A stretch of DNA of 64,000 nucleotides from Cercospora beticola (lineage: Eukaryota; Ascomycota; Dothideomycetes; Mycosphaerellales; Mycosphaerellaceae): NCBI RefSeq assembly GCF_033473495.1, contig NC_088942.1, positions 1,302,001 to 1,366,000 of the forward strand, in the 5' to 3' direction. Each line of letters begins with the position of its first letter. Positions within the stretch are counted from its first letter, which is position 1. The notes under the pieces were generated by a model. The model saw nothing but the letters and a program-made list of their open reading frames with translations. It was not told the origin of the DNA and did not search any database. Below, in pieces: positions 42,665 to 54,345 of the stretch. Made by a program: the position numbers and the translations under genes.

Positions 42665-43811
42665 CTACAAGCAAGCCACAAAATCACTCTCCAGTGTCTC
42701 CAACAGGCCCGGAGCAGTCGGGTTGTAGCCTAGCTTCTTCGCTGCGCGATCCGCCTTCGATCGCGAGTTCGCAGCGAACATGTAAGTTCCGAGATGTGGA
42801 AGGCCCCAATCACTCAGCATGCCATCGATTCGTTCGAGCGGCACTTGCTTCGGCTCAGGAGTGTCCAGGACACCATGCCTGTGCAAGATCTTTCCAGCTT
42901 CTCTGGCAAAATCGAGCGAGTTATGCTCCTGCGAAGCGGCAAAGTAGTAGCCCTAGTGCACAGGTTAGTCAGAGCGACCTTCTCTAGTCTAGCGCAACAC
43001 GCAAAATCACACTGAAATAAGCCACAATCCAATAACGAGAGGACCACTGCAAGCTCACCTCAACGCCCCAATCTGCCTGTCCTCCGCCCGCGACAGCCTC
43101 CTCGACAAGCCTCAAATAGACCTTCGCCAAGTCATCAATGTGCACCCAACTCCTCGAGTTCTGCCCCTCTCCGCCATAGAACGCCGCACCAATCTTCTTC
43201 GCCTCCTTCAAGTATGCCGGCACAAGATAACTCTCTATTCTTCCGGTTCCGTGTCCTTTACCATAAATATCTGGTGGACACACAATCGCAATCTTCAGCT
43301 TCTCGCCGTGCGCTCTGGCAGTATCTTGGAGGAATTTGTCCGTATGCTGATGCAGTTCTCCTTCAGTACGAGAGGTAATGCCATCAATGTCGGAGATGTC
43401 AGACCATACTTGAGGATTCAAGCTTCCTGGCTTTCCGTCTGGGGAGCGCCAGTCGGCTATTATCCCCGTTCCGCTGAGATGGATGAGGAATTTGGGATCC
43501 CTCTCTGGCACCTGAGAATCTTTGAGAAGGCCAGAGCCAAGGGCTTGAAGACTTGCTAAATGATCGCTGCTTCCGCTATGGACAACGATGTCGGCGTCTT
43601 CTGCGGCGGCTCGCAGGATCTCCGTGTCATCGTAGGAACCTTTGATAACTTCGACGTTGGGATACCTCGATTTGAAGTCCGAAGGTGGAGCACTGCGCAG
43701 GATGGCAGTGTAAGCGTATTCTGGATGGGTTTTGTACAAAGTGTCCAGGACTGTACCGCCTACGTAGCCTGTTGTTCCTGTGAGGAGGACTTTGGGTGGG
43801 GCTGAGCACAT
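42665..43811 (-). CDS. NAD-dependent epimerase/dehydratase (extended SDR)
   Basis: Exons are 43059..43811 and 42665..42952, joined through a 106-nt intron (GTGAGC, CTAG), 346 residues. The Rossmann motif GTTGYVGG is at residues 11-18 and the block DIVVHSGSSDHLASLQAL follows the second beta-alpha unit. The usual YxxxK is not obvious. After LSGTGIIADW come the later blocks CPPDIYGKGHG and SRSWVHIDDLAKVYLRLVE. The second exon begins GYYFAASQEHNS. This is the fungal nucleoside-diphosphate-sugar-epimerase-like group (TMR-like fold), often NADPH-binding and sometimes regulatory rather than catalytic. The substrate is unknown. It is convergent with the TFIIIC-subunit gene, with about 210 bp between the stops. 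Confidence 0.9.
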
Positions 43812-44588
43812 GATTGAGGATGGTGGAGGAGCTGTTGTTGGATGATGAAGGGTTGATTTGAGGAGTTGAAGGAGAACGTTTCAGGACCAGCTTGTCGAGT
43901 ATTGCTCTGCAACTCCTTTGGTAAGCAGCATGTTCGAGGGCCATGAAAGCAGTATGATTGTTAATCAGTCTGCAGGGTGTTCGAGAAGTGACGTTCTAGT
44001 GTATTTCCTCTTGCAGCATGTGGGGAGAGCTGTGGTGTGCGAGACGACTTCGACAACTCGACTTGTGCATATCTATCTGCATACTTGTCTTGCTATTCTT
44101 CTCGGTTTGTATTGATCACATTGAAAAACTCCAAACCCAGTGATTGTCGCGCTGATCGAAATACATGGGATCGTGCTCTGCTTTGCATGCGAAATGGTCC
44201 GCCAGAGCTAGTACCCAGCGACACTGGAGAAGCATTCCATCAGCCACCATTACCACGAACACCACTACCATCGGCAAAGCGAACGAGTCACAGAGACATA
44301 CTTTCAAGTGAACCGATTCAAGATCGAATGAGGGTCATCAACTGAAAGGGTCATCGCATGCGCGTGTCAAACGCGTCGCGAACTAGGCAATGGTGACATC
44401 ACCGCAGAGACGCGTTCAGTGGAAGGCGTTTACTTCATCATCATCATCACTACCATTGAGTATTGAAAGTCTCTCTTCCTTTTCTCTCATCGATCAATAA
44501 CTCTTCTATCAATTCAGATTCGTCGCATTCATCATCGCAAATTCTATTGACGTTCAGCTTCGACATCACAGCATCGCATTCATCAAAC
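43812..44588. other. Divergent intergenic region
   Basis: About 780 bp between two divergent starts. An (ATC)n-like run (tcatcatcatcatcac) at 44437-44452 precedes the acidic-protein gene. No gene is supported. Confidence 0.6.
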
Positions 44589-46037
44589 ATGGCTGACACA
44601 CGCTCTAAGAATGGCAGCAGTCCACAGGCGAGCAATGGCACCAAGCGCAAAGCAGATGAGCAGACTAGTCCTACTCAGTCGAAGCGACCATCGAAGGACC
44701 AGAAAACCATCGACGAAAGCTTCAAGCCTGCTGACGATGGCGATGAGGGATTCGATGAGGAGATGAAGGATAGCGAGTCGAAGCCAGAGCAGAATGGCAA
44801 GTCGGAGGCCCAAGAGCAGGATGCGATTGAGGAGGTCAATGCTGGTGAGGATGTTGAAGAGCCGAAACAGAAGGAGAACGAGAAGAGCAATGAGAAGAAT
44901 GCGCTTGATGAGGTCAAGGCAGATGAGAAGGACGAGGGAAAGACGAGCAAGGTGAGACGAGGATTACAAGATACGAGCATTGAACGCTGACAATTTTGCT
45001 AGGACGAGAGCCATGAGAATGGTACTGCCAACGGCGATGCAGAGGTCAAGGAGAAGGCAATCGAAGAGGACAAGGAGCGTGAACAAGCACAACCCTCAAA
45101 CATCCTCGAGAAGGGTATAATATACTTCTTCGCACGAGGGCGAGTGGGTGTCGAGGATCCGGACAGTGTCCAGGATCTCGCTCGCAGCCATTTCGTCTTG
45201 CGACCTCTGCCAGCTGGTGCGAAGATTACCGACGGAGCTATTCAGGTATGTGTGCACCAGTGAGTCTTGCATTGATATCAACCGGGTCTGATGCATCGTA
45301 GGACGTTGGAAACAACCGCCTCGTCGCATTGCCGAAGAAGGTTTTTCCGAAGAGCGGCAAAGACCGCTTCATGGCATTCATCGAGAAGGAAAAAGCATCG
45401 ATGGATACTTTGAAGGAGGAGTTCTTCTCTGGGTCATCATACAGCACAAAGACAGTGGGCACACGCCACACACCGGAAGTCACACCAATTGGCGAGGGAG
45501 TATATGCGATCACGACCACTGGCGGCGGGCAGGGTACGACTCATCTGGCATACATGCTCACCATCCCGAATGAGGTGGGCGAGGTGCAGAAGGACATGGG
45601 TATTGCTGAAAAGGGCAGCTTCGTGATGAGCTTGAAGAACCCAGAGTCTTCGGCACCGTCCTACGCTCTCCCCAACAACGCCGAATTCCCGAAGGAGTTC
45701 ATTGAGGAGTTTGGGGGTCGTGGCTGGATGCCAGTCCAGCCGAAGCATCTTGACTATGTCAACGCGGCGTTCTTGCTAATTGGCGAGAATTTCGAGAGCA
45801 GGTGAGCAGATTCTTTCTTGGAAGAGGACGCAACAGATGACTAATTGAAGCAGCAACAACCTTGAGCCCGCGCCCAAAGACGAGAAGGACGACGAGAAGG
45901 AGACTCCCGCAGAGGAGCTCGAGAAGCTTGAGGAGGAAGACGAGCATCGCGTCGAGAACCTTCGTGGTGATGACACTGTTTTCGCTGACCTGGGCATCTC
46001 TTCTAAGGAGTATCCCAAGGTACTTACCACCTGGTAA
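44589..46037 (+). CDS. Conserved acidic fungal protein (often labelled BTB-domain transcription factor)
   Basis: Four exons: 44589..44951, 45003..45245, 45302..45801 and 45854..46037, 429 residues. All three introns (51, 56 and 52 nt) have good donors, and two show CTGAC or CTAAT branches. The first 165 residues are Lys/Glu-rich and disordered. The conserved part follows: ILEKGIIYFFARGRVGVEDP, NNRLVALPKKVFPKSGKDRF, TRHTPEVTPIGEGVYAITTT, THLAYMLTIPNEVGEVQKD and GRGWMPVQPKHLDYVNAAF. An acidic coil-like tail ends KEYPKVLTTW. In fungal databases this family is commonly called a BTB-domain transcription factor, but I see no BTB or DNA-binding motif. Function is therefore unknown. A GTAAGT overlapping the stop leaves room for one more 3' exon. 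Sequence just after its stop is partly duplicated near 47 kb. Confidence 0.85.
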
Positions 46038-46040
46038 GTG

Positions 46041-46155
46041 GCGGCACGCCCGCAGACGAGAGACAACAAATCTGTACAGTACTCCATCAGCAGCATGGAT
46101 GAGACGCGCGAGAGGCCAACAGGACGAATTAAGACAACCAGTTGAGCGCAGCATG
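46041..46155. repeat. Diverged duplicated segment, copy A
   Basis: It shares several blocks in the same order with 46945-47066: CAGACGAGAGACAACAA, then GCGCGAGAGGCCAACAGGAC, then GAATTAAGACAACCAGTT. Spacing is similar. It starts a few bases after the acidic-protein stop codon. Confidence 0.65.
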
Positions 46156-46204
46156 TTGCTACCTTTCGCTTTCACGGTTATGTATTCTATACGATTCACT
46201 ATAT

Positions 46205-46582
46205 CTAAGCGGGTTGAATGTCCGAAACGCACTGGACATTCAGTCAGCTACTATCAGAGGCAGCATGTCAACCAGCTTTGAGTCTGGTTCACCTGCAGTA
46301 CTTACACAGAAGATCGAAGGATCATCGCGAGGAGCGGGCACACAAAATTCCTGACTGGTCGGTCTTCCTGCTGGATCTGGACACTTTTATTTGTGTTAGT
46401 ATCGGGGCGGGGTGATCGAAGGGGGTTTAGGAGACACGCAAGCTTACAACAATGCATACTGGCTTATCTGAATGTGCGGCTGCACACATGGGGCAGTCTC
46501 GCACGATGGTGCAGCTCTGCTGAGCCGACACGGAGCTGATCAACAGAAAGCTGGCAGCAATGAGAGATAGAAGGAGCTGCAT
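46205..46582 (-). CDS. Cysteine-rich small secreted protein, candidate effector (three exons)
   Basis: Proposed exons are 46448..46582, 46306..46383 and 46205..46231, giving 79 residues. Exon 1 opens with a strong signal peptide MQLLLSLIAASFLLISSVSA, followed by QQSCTIVRDCPMC. The mature part is about 59 residues with eight cysteines, a size and content typical of fungal apoplastic effectors or other disulfide-stabilised peptides. Intron 1 (64 nt) has GTAAGC and a perfect TACTAAC branch; intron 2 (74 nt) has GTAAGT, CTGAC and CCAG. If intron 2 is retained the protein ends at 46240 with seven cysteines instead. A TATATATCC element lies about 90 bp upstream. The gene is convergent with the acidic-protein gene and lies between two copies of a duplicated segment. 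No family is recognised and no activity is assigned. Confidence 0.7.
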
Positions 46583-46659
46583 TGTCGTAGATGTAGTCGA
46601 TGGTTGCGGAGTGCGAGGGTGAGAGAAGAGGAGATTTCGAAAGGAAATACTGTACTCCT

Positions 46660-46679
46660 TTGGTTGGATATATATTCAA
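46660..46679 (-). promoter_or_regulatory. TATA box within a palindrome
   Basis: The 20-bp stretch GGTTGGATATATATTCAACC is a near-perfect inverted repeat with a TATATAT centre. It lies 78-97 bp upstream of the cysteine-rich protein's start codon, a good core-promoter position. Confidence 0.55.
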
Positions 46680-46690
46680 CCATCACTAAT

Positions 46691-46750
46691 CCTACATCGC
46701 TTTGAGTACTAGTTAAGGAATACTATATCGCTTGAGTACTAGTTGAAGAA
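46691..46750. repeat. 30-bp imperfect tandem duplication
   Basis: Two adjacent units share ATCGCTT(T)GAGTACTAGTT followed by AAGGAA or GAAGAA. They lie about 110-170 bp upstream of the cysteine-rich secreted protein gene, just beyond its TATA box. They could be paired regulatory sites or a replication-slippage product. Confidence 0.75.
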
Positions 46751-46944
46751 AATGCCGAAGATGTATCCAAGCTGACTATCTCCTATGGTATCCGGACAAG
46801 CCCGGACACGAGGTTATCTACGCTGTCTACGCCTGGTGGGAGACGACAATACAACTGTCGCCGTGAAAGCGGTACACGCAGTATGGAGGTTCGTCGCTGT
46901 CTCCTTCTCAGACTGCACCTTAGCTATAGAGGACGAAGTACTAG

Positions 46945-47066
46945 TAGCGGCAGCAACAGACGAGACAACAAGTTTGTATCGTACTTGGACCTTATTAGGA
47001 GCATAGATAAGTAAAAGGCGCGAGGGACCAACAGGACGAATAAGGAGACCAGTTCAGCCCGGCATG
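46945..47066. repeat. Diverged duplicated segment, copy B
   Basis: It shares CAGACGAGACAACAAG, GGCGCGAGGGACCAACAGGAC and GAATAAGGAGACCAGTTC with copy A at 46041-46155, in direct orientation. About 790 bp, including the secreted-protein gene, lie between the copies. Confidence 0.65.
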
Positions 47067-49467
<2,401 letters not shown>

Positions 49468-50544
49468 CGTCTCATCTAACCCAAAAATATATCTTACGAA
49501 TTATCTTTTATCAATCTCTTATTTCTATTTATCTTCCCCCATCTCCATGCAGAAATCTACAAAGTAATATGTCTCCGACCTTGCCCTATCGCCGTTACTA
49601 ATCCTTTGCGTGCAGTGACCATCTCATCCCATCTCCTCAGAAATTCACTCGCGACCGGTCAGACAGCACATTGACTCCTTCGACTCCTGCTCTCACGACC
49701 TCTTCTCCTCCGAACAACTCACCTGGGCGACTTCAGCCTTCTCTGTACGATGGCAATAACGGCGACATTCCGATTGGTATCGAAGATCGATTGTGGAGGG
49801 GGAGGAGGTGCTTTACGATCTGAGAATACGCGGACATGGCAGATGGTGAAACGGCGAGAGTGGGTTCTACTGATGAGGAAGAAGAAGAGGAGATCGGTTG
49901 TGCGGCTTGGACGCCTTGGTATGAGACGTTAAGACGCTGGCTGGTTTGACCTTTCTTTCCTTTTTGGAAGTGGTGATCGCTATCTGAGTATTTCTGCTGT
50001 GTCCGCGGTTGGATGTTCGAATTGGGTGTGTGCTGGGTATGCTTTTGAGATGGCGCATTGTATTGCATCGCGCGGAGTTCTCTCTTCGTCTTCGTGCGGT
50101 TTTATTCAGCTGGGGGTTTTATCAGGGATTAGGGACGTGGGTGCGCATCAGGCTGACCCAGTGATGAAATGATCAAAACACGGCTGCCACGAAGAAGACA
50201 TTTCACAAGAGCAAAAATGAAAAAAGAACGGACAGATTTCGTATGTTGGTTCGTACGAAAATGGAGAACAGTAGAGGACTTGTCTCTCTTGAAATTCCGA
50301 TTATTGTTTGCACTCGCTATCATCATCTTTCTTCTTCTACTTTGGACGCTGTAACTGTGCACTGTTCTCATACCGATACAATCTCTAGGGTCTCTACCGT
50401 TCATTGGAAAGATCAGTCGCTAATGGTGTGAAGACCTTTCACCTCGCGCACACGCTGTGTCTGTTCATTATCATTCATCTCTGAACGAGATATTTTCTCT
50501 TCTCTCATGCATGCTTCTAGCAGGCACGATAAGTCAGTTATACA
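49468..50544. other. Intergenic region between convergent genes
   Basis: It holds 3' flanks of the MAP kinase and the phosphatase genes. Frames near 49733-50068 and 50129-50400 have no recognisable content. Confidence 0.6.
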
Positions 50545-52092
50545 TTACAAACCCTGCCAGAATACCATTCCCATCACTGCCCAGAAGAGCAGTGTCATAT
50601 CGGGTATCGAAGCGAACACTGTTCCTGCACCCTCTACAGACCCATCCGCACTTCCATTCACCGGAGCATCATCCCCAACACCAAACGGCAAGCCTTGATA
50701 TCCGAAGGTCAAATTTTGAGGAATTGAGTTGTTATAACAGTCTCCGCTAGCCAGATCGATCCCCTTCAAATCATCCGCATTAACGAAGAACATATACTTG
50801 TTCTGATCAATGTCTTTGAAGCCATCGGTATTATATGGAAAGTGATCAGAATCGTCTGTCGCGGAAGTATTCCTGAGGAAAATGCATTGCAATTGCTCCG
50901 GATGCTCTTTCGCCATTTCGGGGTAGGCTTTCATGACATCCGAATTCGAAGTATCAGCCACAAGAACAAACTTCCTCTGCGGGAAGGTTTCAAAAATGCG
51001 TTCGAGGAGGAATTTTCGGATTTGGAGGGTTGCGGAAACGTCGCTGAAATTGAGGGGACGGGTGTCGAAGGAGCCGGCGGGGTAGGTGGCGTAGATGAAT
51101 TCTTCGTAGTTGCGGGTGACTTGTTCGGGGAGCGTGGTGAGGTAGTGGAAGTGGGCGTTGGGAAGGGCTTGCGACCAGTTGGCGTAGATTTCTGGCATGT
51201 TTTCCCAGGCGACGAAGGGACGGGCGAAGGAGTTGAGAAGGCCTTCTTTGGGGTCGTAGATTTTTGTTACGCGGAGGATGTCATCAATGTCGGAGATGAT
51301 GGTGATGCCTTGGTTGGGGACGAGGTAGGCTGTTGCGTTGCCATTGGTGGTATTGCTCACCCAGGTATTGAGCTTCTGAATTGACTCGGTTTCGTTTCCG
51401 CGCTGGAGGCCTTCGCTGTTGATGGGGAGGAACACGTCGAAGTCGCCTTGTGCTGTGGTGTTGTATGGGAGAGTGATGTTTTGTGGTACTCCAACACCGC
51501 CATGGTCGCCATCGAAGGGTTCGATGGTGATGGGTGAGACTTCCACATCTCCTTGCTGGACCACGAAGATGGCTGCGGTCACATTGCGTGCCTGGTCTGC
51601 CTGGTTTTGTGGGAGCTCCTCTACGCTGGTGTCAATGAGGAAGATGTTGGCCAAGTCATTGAGCTTCTCTTGCGAAGTGTTGGGCTGTTTGTAGATATTC
51701 CCGTGGAAACGAACATTCCACCCCTGATCGGTATAGTTGGCATATGGCGGGATATTCAATGCCTGCGTCGGCAGAGCTGCTAGCTGAGAGTCATCCAACC
51801 CCAGTGAGCTGACCACAGAGTCTCCTGTCGGAAAGTCTTGGAAGAAGTTTGGTATCCCGCTAGCCACATATGAGGGGATATCCGATCCCAATCTGCTCAG
51901 CACTCCATCGACGTCTGACTTGACACTGTCGATGATATCCCTGCGGTCCTTGTATGTTTTTGTTGGATCCCAATGCACTGGAGTTCCTGGCGTAGGCGCC
52001 GGGGCGCGGGCCACAACATCATTTCTCGGGGTTGGTGCTGGCGACGCGTCGATGAGCGCTGGCAGAGCTGCCAGTACAAGAAGCCTCCACAT
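50545..52092 (-). CDS. Secreted APP1-type phosphatidate phosphatase domain protein, probably GPI-anchored
   Basis: Single exon, 515 residues. A signal peptide MWRLLVLAALPALIDASPAP and a Pro/Ala-rich linker are followed by an N-terminal domain (about 45-250). The APP1 catalytic domain (DUF2183, HAD-like) starts with the DxDxT-type motif ITIISDIDDILRVTKI at about residue 265. Here the expected Thr-like position is occupied by ILRVT, a known variation. Next come YLTTLPEQV, YPAGSFDTRPLNF and FPQRKFVLVADTSNSDVMKAYPEMAKEHP. Eleven or more NxT/S sites fit secretion. The C-terminus has a Gly/Ser region and a final hydrophobic stretch (MTLLFWAVMGMVFW), as in GPI-anchor signals. Yeast App1 hydrolyses phosphatidate at actin patches; this secreted version may act on extracellular or lumenal lipid phosphates. 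Confidence 0.9.
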   Translation of the reverse strand: MWRLLVLAALPALIDASPAPTPRNDVVARAPAPTPGTPVHWDPTKTYKDRRDIIDSVKSDVDGVLSRLGSDIPSYVASGIPNFFQDFPTGDSVVSSLGLDDSQLAALPTQALNIPPYANYTDQGWNVRFHGNIYKQPNTSQEKLNDLANIFLIDTSVEELPQNQADQARNVTAAIFVVQQGDVEVSPITIEPFDGDHGGVGVPQNITLPYNTTAQGDFDVFLPINSEGLQRGNETESIQKLNTWVSNTTNGNATAYLVPNQGITIISDIDDILRVTKIYDPKEGLLNSFARPFVAWENMPEIYANWSQALPNAHFHYLTTLPEQVTRNYEEFIYATYPAGSFDTRPLNFSDVSATLQIRKFLLERIFETFPQRKFVLVADTSNSDVMKAYPEMAKEHPEQLQCIFLRNTSATDDSDHFPYNTDGFKDIDQNKYMFFVNADDLKGIDLASGDCYNNSIPQNLTFGYQGLPFGVGDDAPVNGSADGSVEGAGTVFASIPDMTLLFWAVMGMVFWQGL

Positions 52093-53050
52093 GGCAACGA
52101 GATGTGACTTTCTGTCTTGGGTGCTCGAGGCCGGAGGTGCTGCAGGTCAGGCAAATGACAGGAGGGAGTGTAGACAAGAAGTGAAGAAAGGAAAGCGCGC
52201 TTCGGCAATCTGCACTGGCGCAGCAGCGGCTCGCGTGCGTGATGAGCTGGCGCGCTGCCGATGATGTGAAACTGGGAACAGACTTTGGTTCAAACCAGGA
52301 TGTTGTTGATTGACATCATTGGGAACGCCTTTTGCGGGTCAAGCGAGGCCGACAAATGCATGTGAATGGTCTCCGCATTGCTTCTACTCACGGAATCCCG
52401 CGATACGTCTTGTATCTGTGCCATCGACGGCAGAGCTGACGACGGTGGTGTTCGGGAGTGGGAGCAGGGAGCAAGGAAGGCGTTCCTGCTTGCTGTTGAC
52501 ACCACCGCTCCGCCACGACTCGTCAACAAGTCTCGCGCAAGGTAGTCGCCAACTGTGAAGACGGATTGGATGATTCGAAACGGTGATATGAAATGCAAAT
52601 GTGACCAGCACAAGAATGGACGTCAGACTGCCAATAATTTGCCAATGCCACCAGCGATGCTTGTCTGACTGCGGAGGTCCGCGCCTTGTCCATCTCAGCT
52701 TCGCATTTCTCGCATCTCCCCACTAGTTACCACGCACGCCCATCACTGCCATATGAGCAACATGCAGCCACTGCGATCGGCACGTCGCCATCAATACCGG
52801 TTGGCGAGCATCTTCGTGTGAACAAAAGCCATATTCGGGGGTTTTGGTCCCTGCGCCGTCTAAGCTGCTCTGCTGCTGGCACGACGCCGCCACATTCTTG
52901 GTTCGCAGCGCCGTAGAGATGGCACCGCTCACACTTTGCGCCGTCGTTCAAGACCACCTGCGCATAGTGCGCGGAGCCTAATAAGAATCTTTGGCCTCGT
53001 CATCTTCTGCTCTGCTAGGAACAAACCTATAGCTTGCATTCATCGCAGTC
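52093..53050. other. Divergent intergenic region
   Basis: No supported gene. Short overlapping frames only. Confidence 0.6.
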
Positions 53051-54074
53051 ATGACTGACAACAACAGCTCCGACCTCCAGTTTGTCGTTGTTGAACGACC
53101 CTCCGACACCAAGCACGCCGGATACCGGCGGAAGGTCCGGTCTCATGTCACCAAGACCCAGCATCGACGCGCAAGAGAGGCCAGCAGCGCGAAAGCCTTG
53201 TTCCGTTTCGTACAAGGCAACGATGGCCGAAAGTCGAAGGAGAAGCTGAACAAGGGCAAGAGGAAGGAGGTCGAAGACCATGAGACTGAGAAGCTATCGC
53301 CGCAAGACGCTGCTAGGCAAGAACTCACACGAAGAGCAGTGGCAGAAACTGTGCACACCAGTGGACCGGGTGCTCTGTTCTCCACAGGAGCCATGTACCT
53401 GCGAACAATAGCCTTGGATGATGCGGACAATGATGTCGGAATGGTGCTCAGCAGCCTTCACTGCAATGTAACAGCAGTCTGGGTGTGTTTCACGCAGTAA
53501 TGAATTTCTGGAGACCTATCAGCTGACCATGTCCTCCTAGACTCTCTACGAAAGCTACATGACATCGCAAACGGGATCGTTCCTAGGAGACAACCCAGGG
53601 ATGCGTGACACAGACCATGCTGCTTGCTTACTATCATTCCTGTGGCAAGACTCCACCCTGCTCAACGTGGCGATGCTCTCCGGTACGCGCAGACTCCTGG
53701 ACTCGCGAGGGCATGCCCTACACCCGAATGAACTCTACCATCTCACGCACCTTCGCGGCCGCATCATACACCGCCTCAACACAGCCATAGCTGACCCCGT
53801 ACGTCGTAATTCGGACCAGATGATTTGTGCCGTCCTGCTCCTCGCCCTATATGAGCTTCGTTACACATCAGCTGATGCTTATAAAGCACATATGATGGGG
53901 CTTGTCCAAATTATCAATCTGCGAGGCGGCATCAATGAAGTGGTCTCATATGTTGCCAGTATGGTCGTCTGGTTGGACCGGGCTTGCAGCAGGATGATTG
54001 GCGTCGAGCCGTATGCCAATAAGATGCGCGACCGTGCCACGCCAGACATTCCTCGGCTCAGTGAGGTGACTTGA
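53051..54074 (+). CDS. Short fungal transcription-factor-like protein (Fungal_trans_2 type, no zinc cluster)
   Basis: Exons are 53051..53482 and 53541..54074, joined through a 58-nt intron (GTGTGT, CTGAC, CTAG), about 321 residues. The N-terminus has the pattern FVVVERPSDTKHAGYRRKVRSHVTKTQHRRARE, seen at the start of many fungal proteins that carry a Fungal_trans_2-like helical domain without a C6 cluster. The helical part includes TLYESYMTSQTGSFL, LWQDSTLLNVAMLSGTRRLL and DQMICAVLLLALYELRYTS, then HMMGLVQIINLRGGIN. Relatives are usually 450 residues or longer, so this copy looks short. After the TGA stop the same frame stays open for about 42 more codons, with a reasonable composition. A premature stop or a missed intron near 54066 is possible. 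Function unknown. Confidence 0.7.
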
Positions 54075-54345
54075 GAACGAGTCCTGGGCGCGAATCCGAA
54101 AGCATGGCAAGCAGGATATGTCTCGACCTTGCAGCTATACTCGCACAATGGACAACATTCAGCAGGCATCTTCCTAGCAATCTGGTAACGATGCATGTGC
54201 GTCGCATGGCGGCATGATCGAGCGACCGCATGCAATAAAAACCGCATGGCACCACAGATGAAGCGGGATGGAGTCCGAAGACTCATTCATAAATGGGAAG
54301 TCAACTCCTACGGCCCTCTTCTCAGATCCGTATTCCTGACTCAGC

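Noticed and set aside
46464..46679. A 71-codon minus-strand frame overlapping the secreted-protein gene
   Set aside because: It starts upstream of the TATA region and lies in another phase; the spliced secreted protein explains the locus better.
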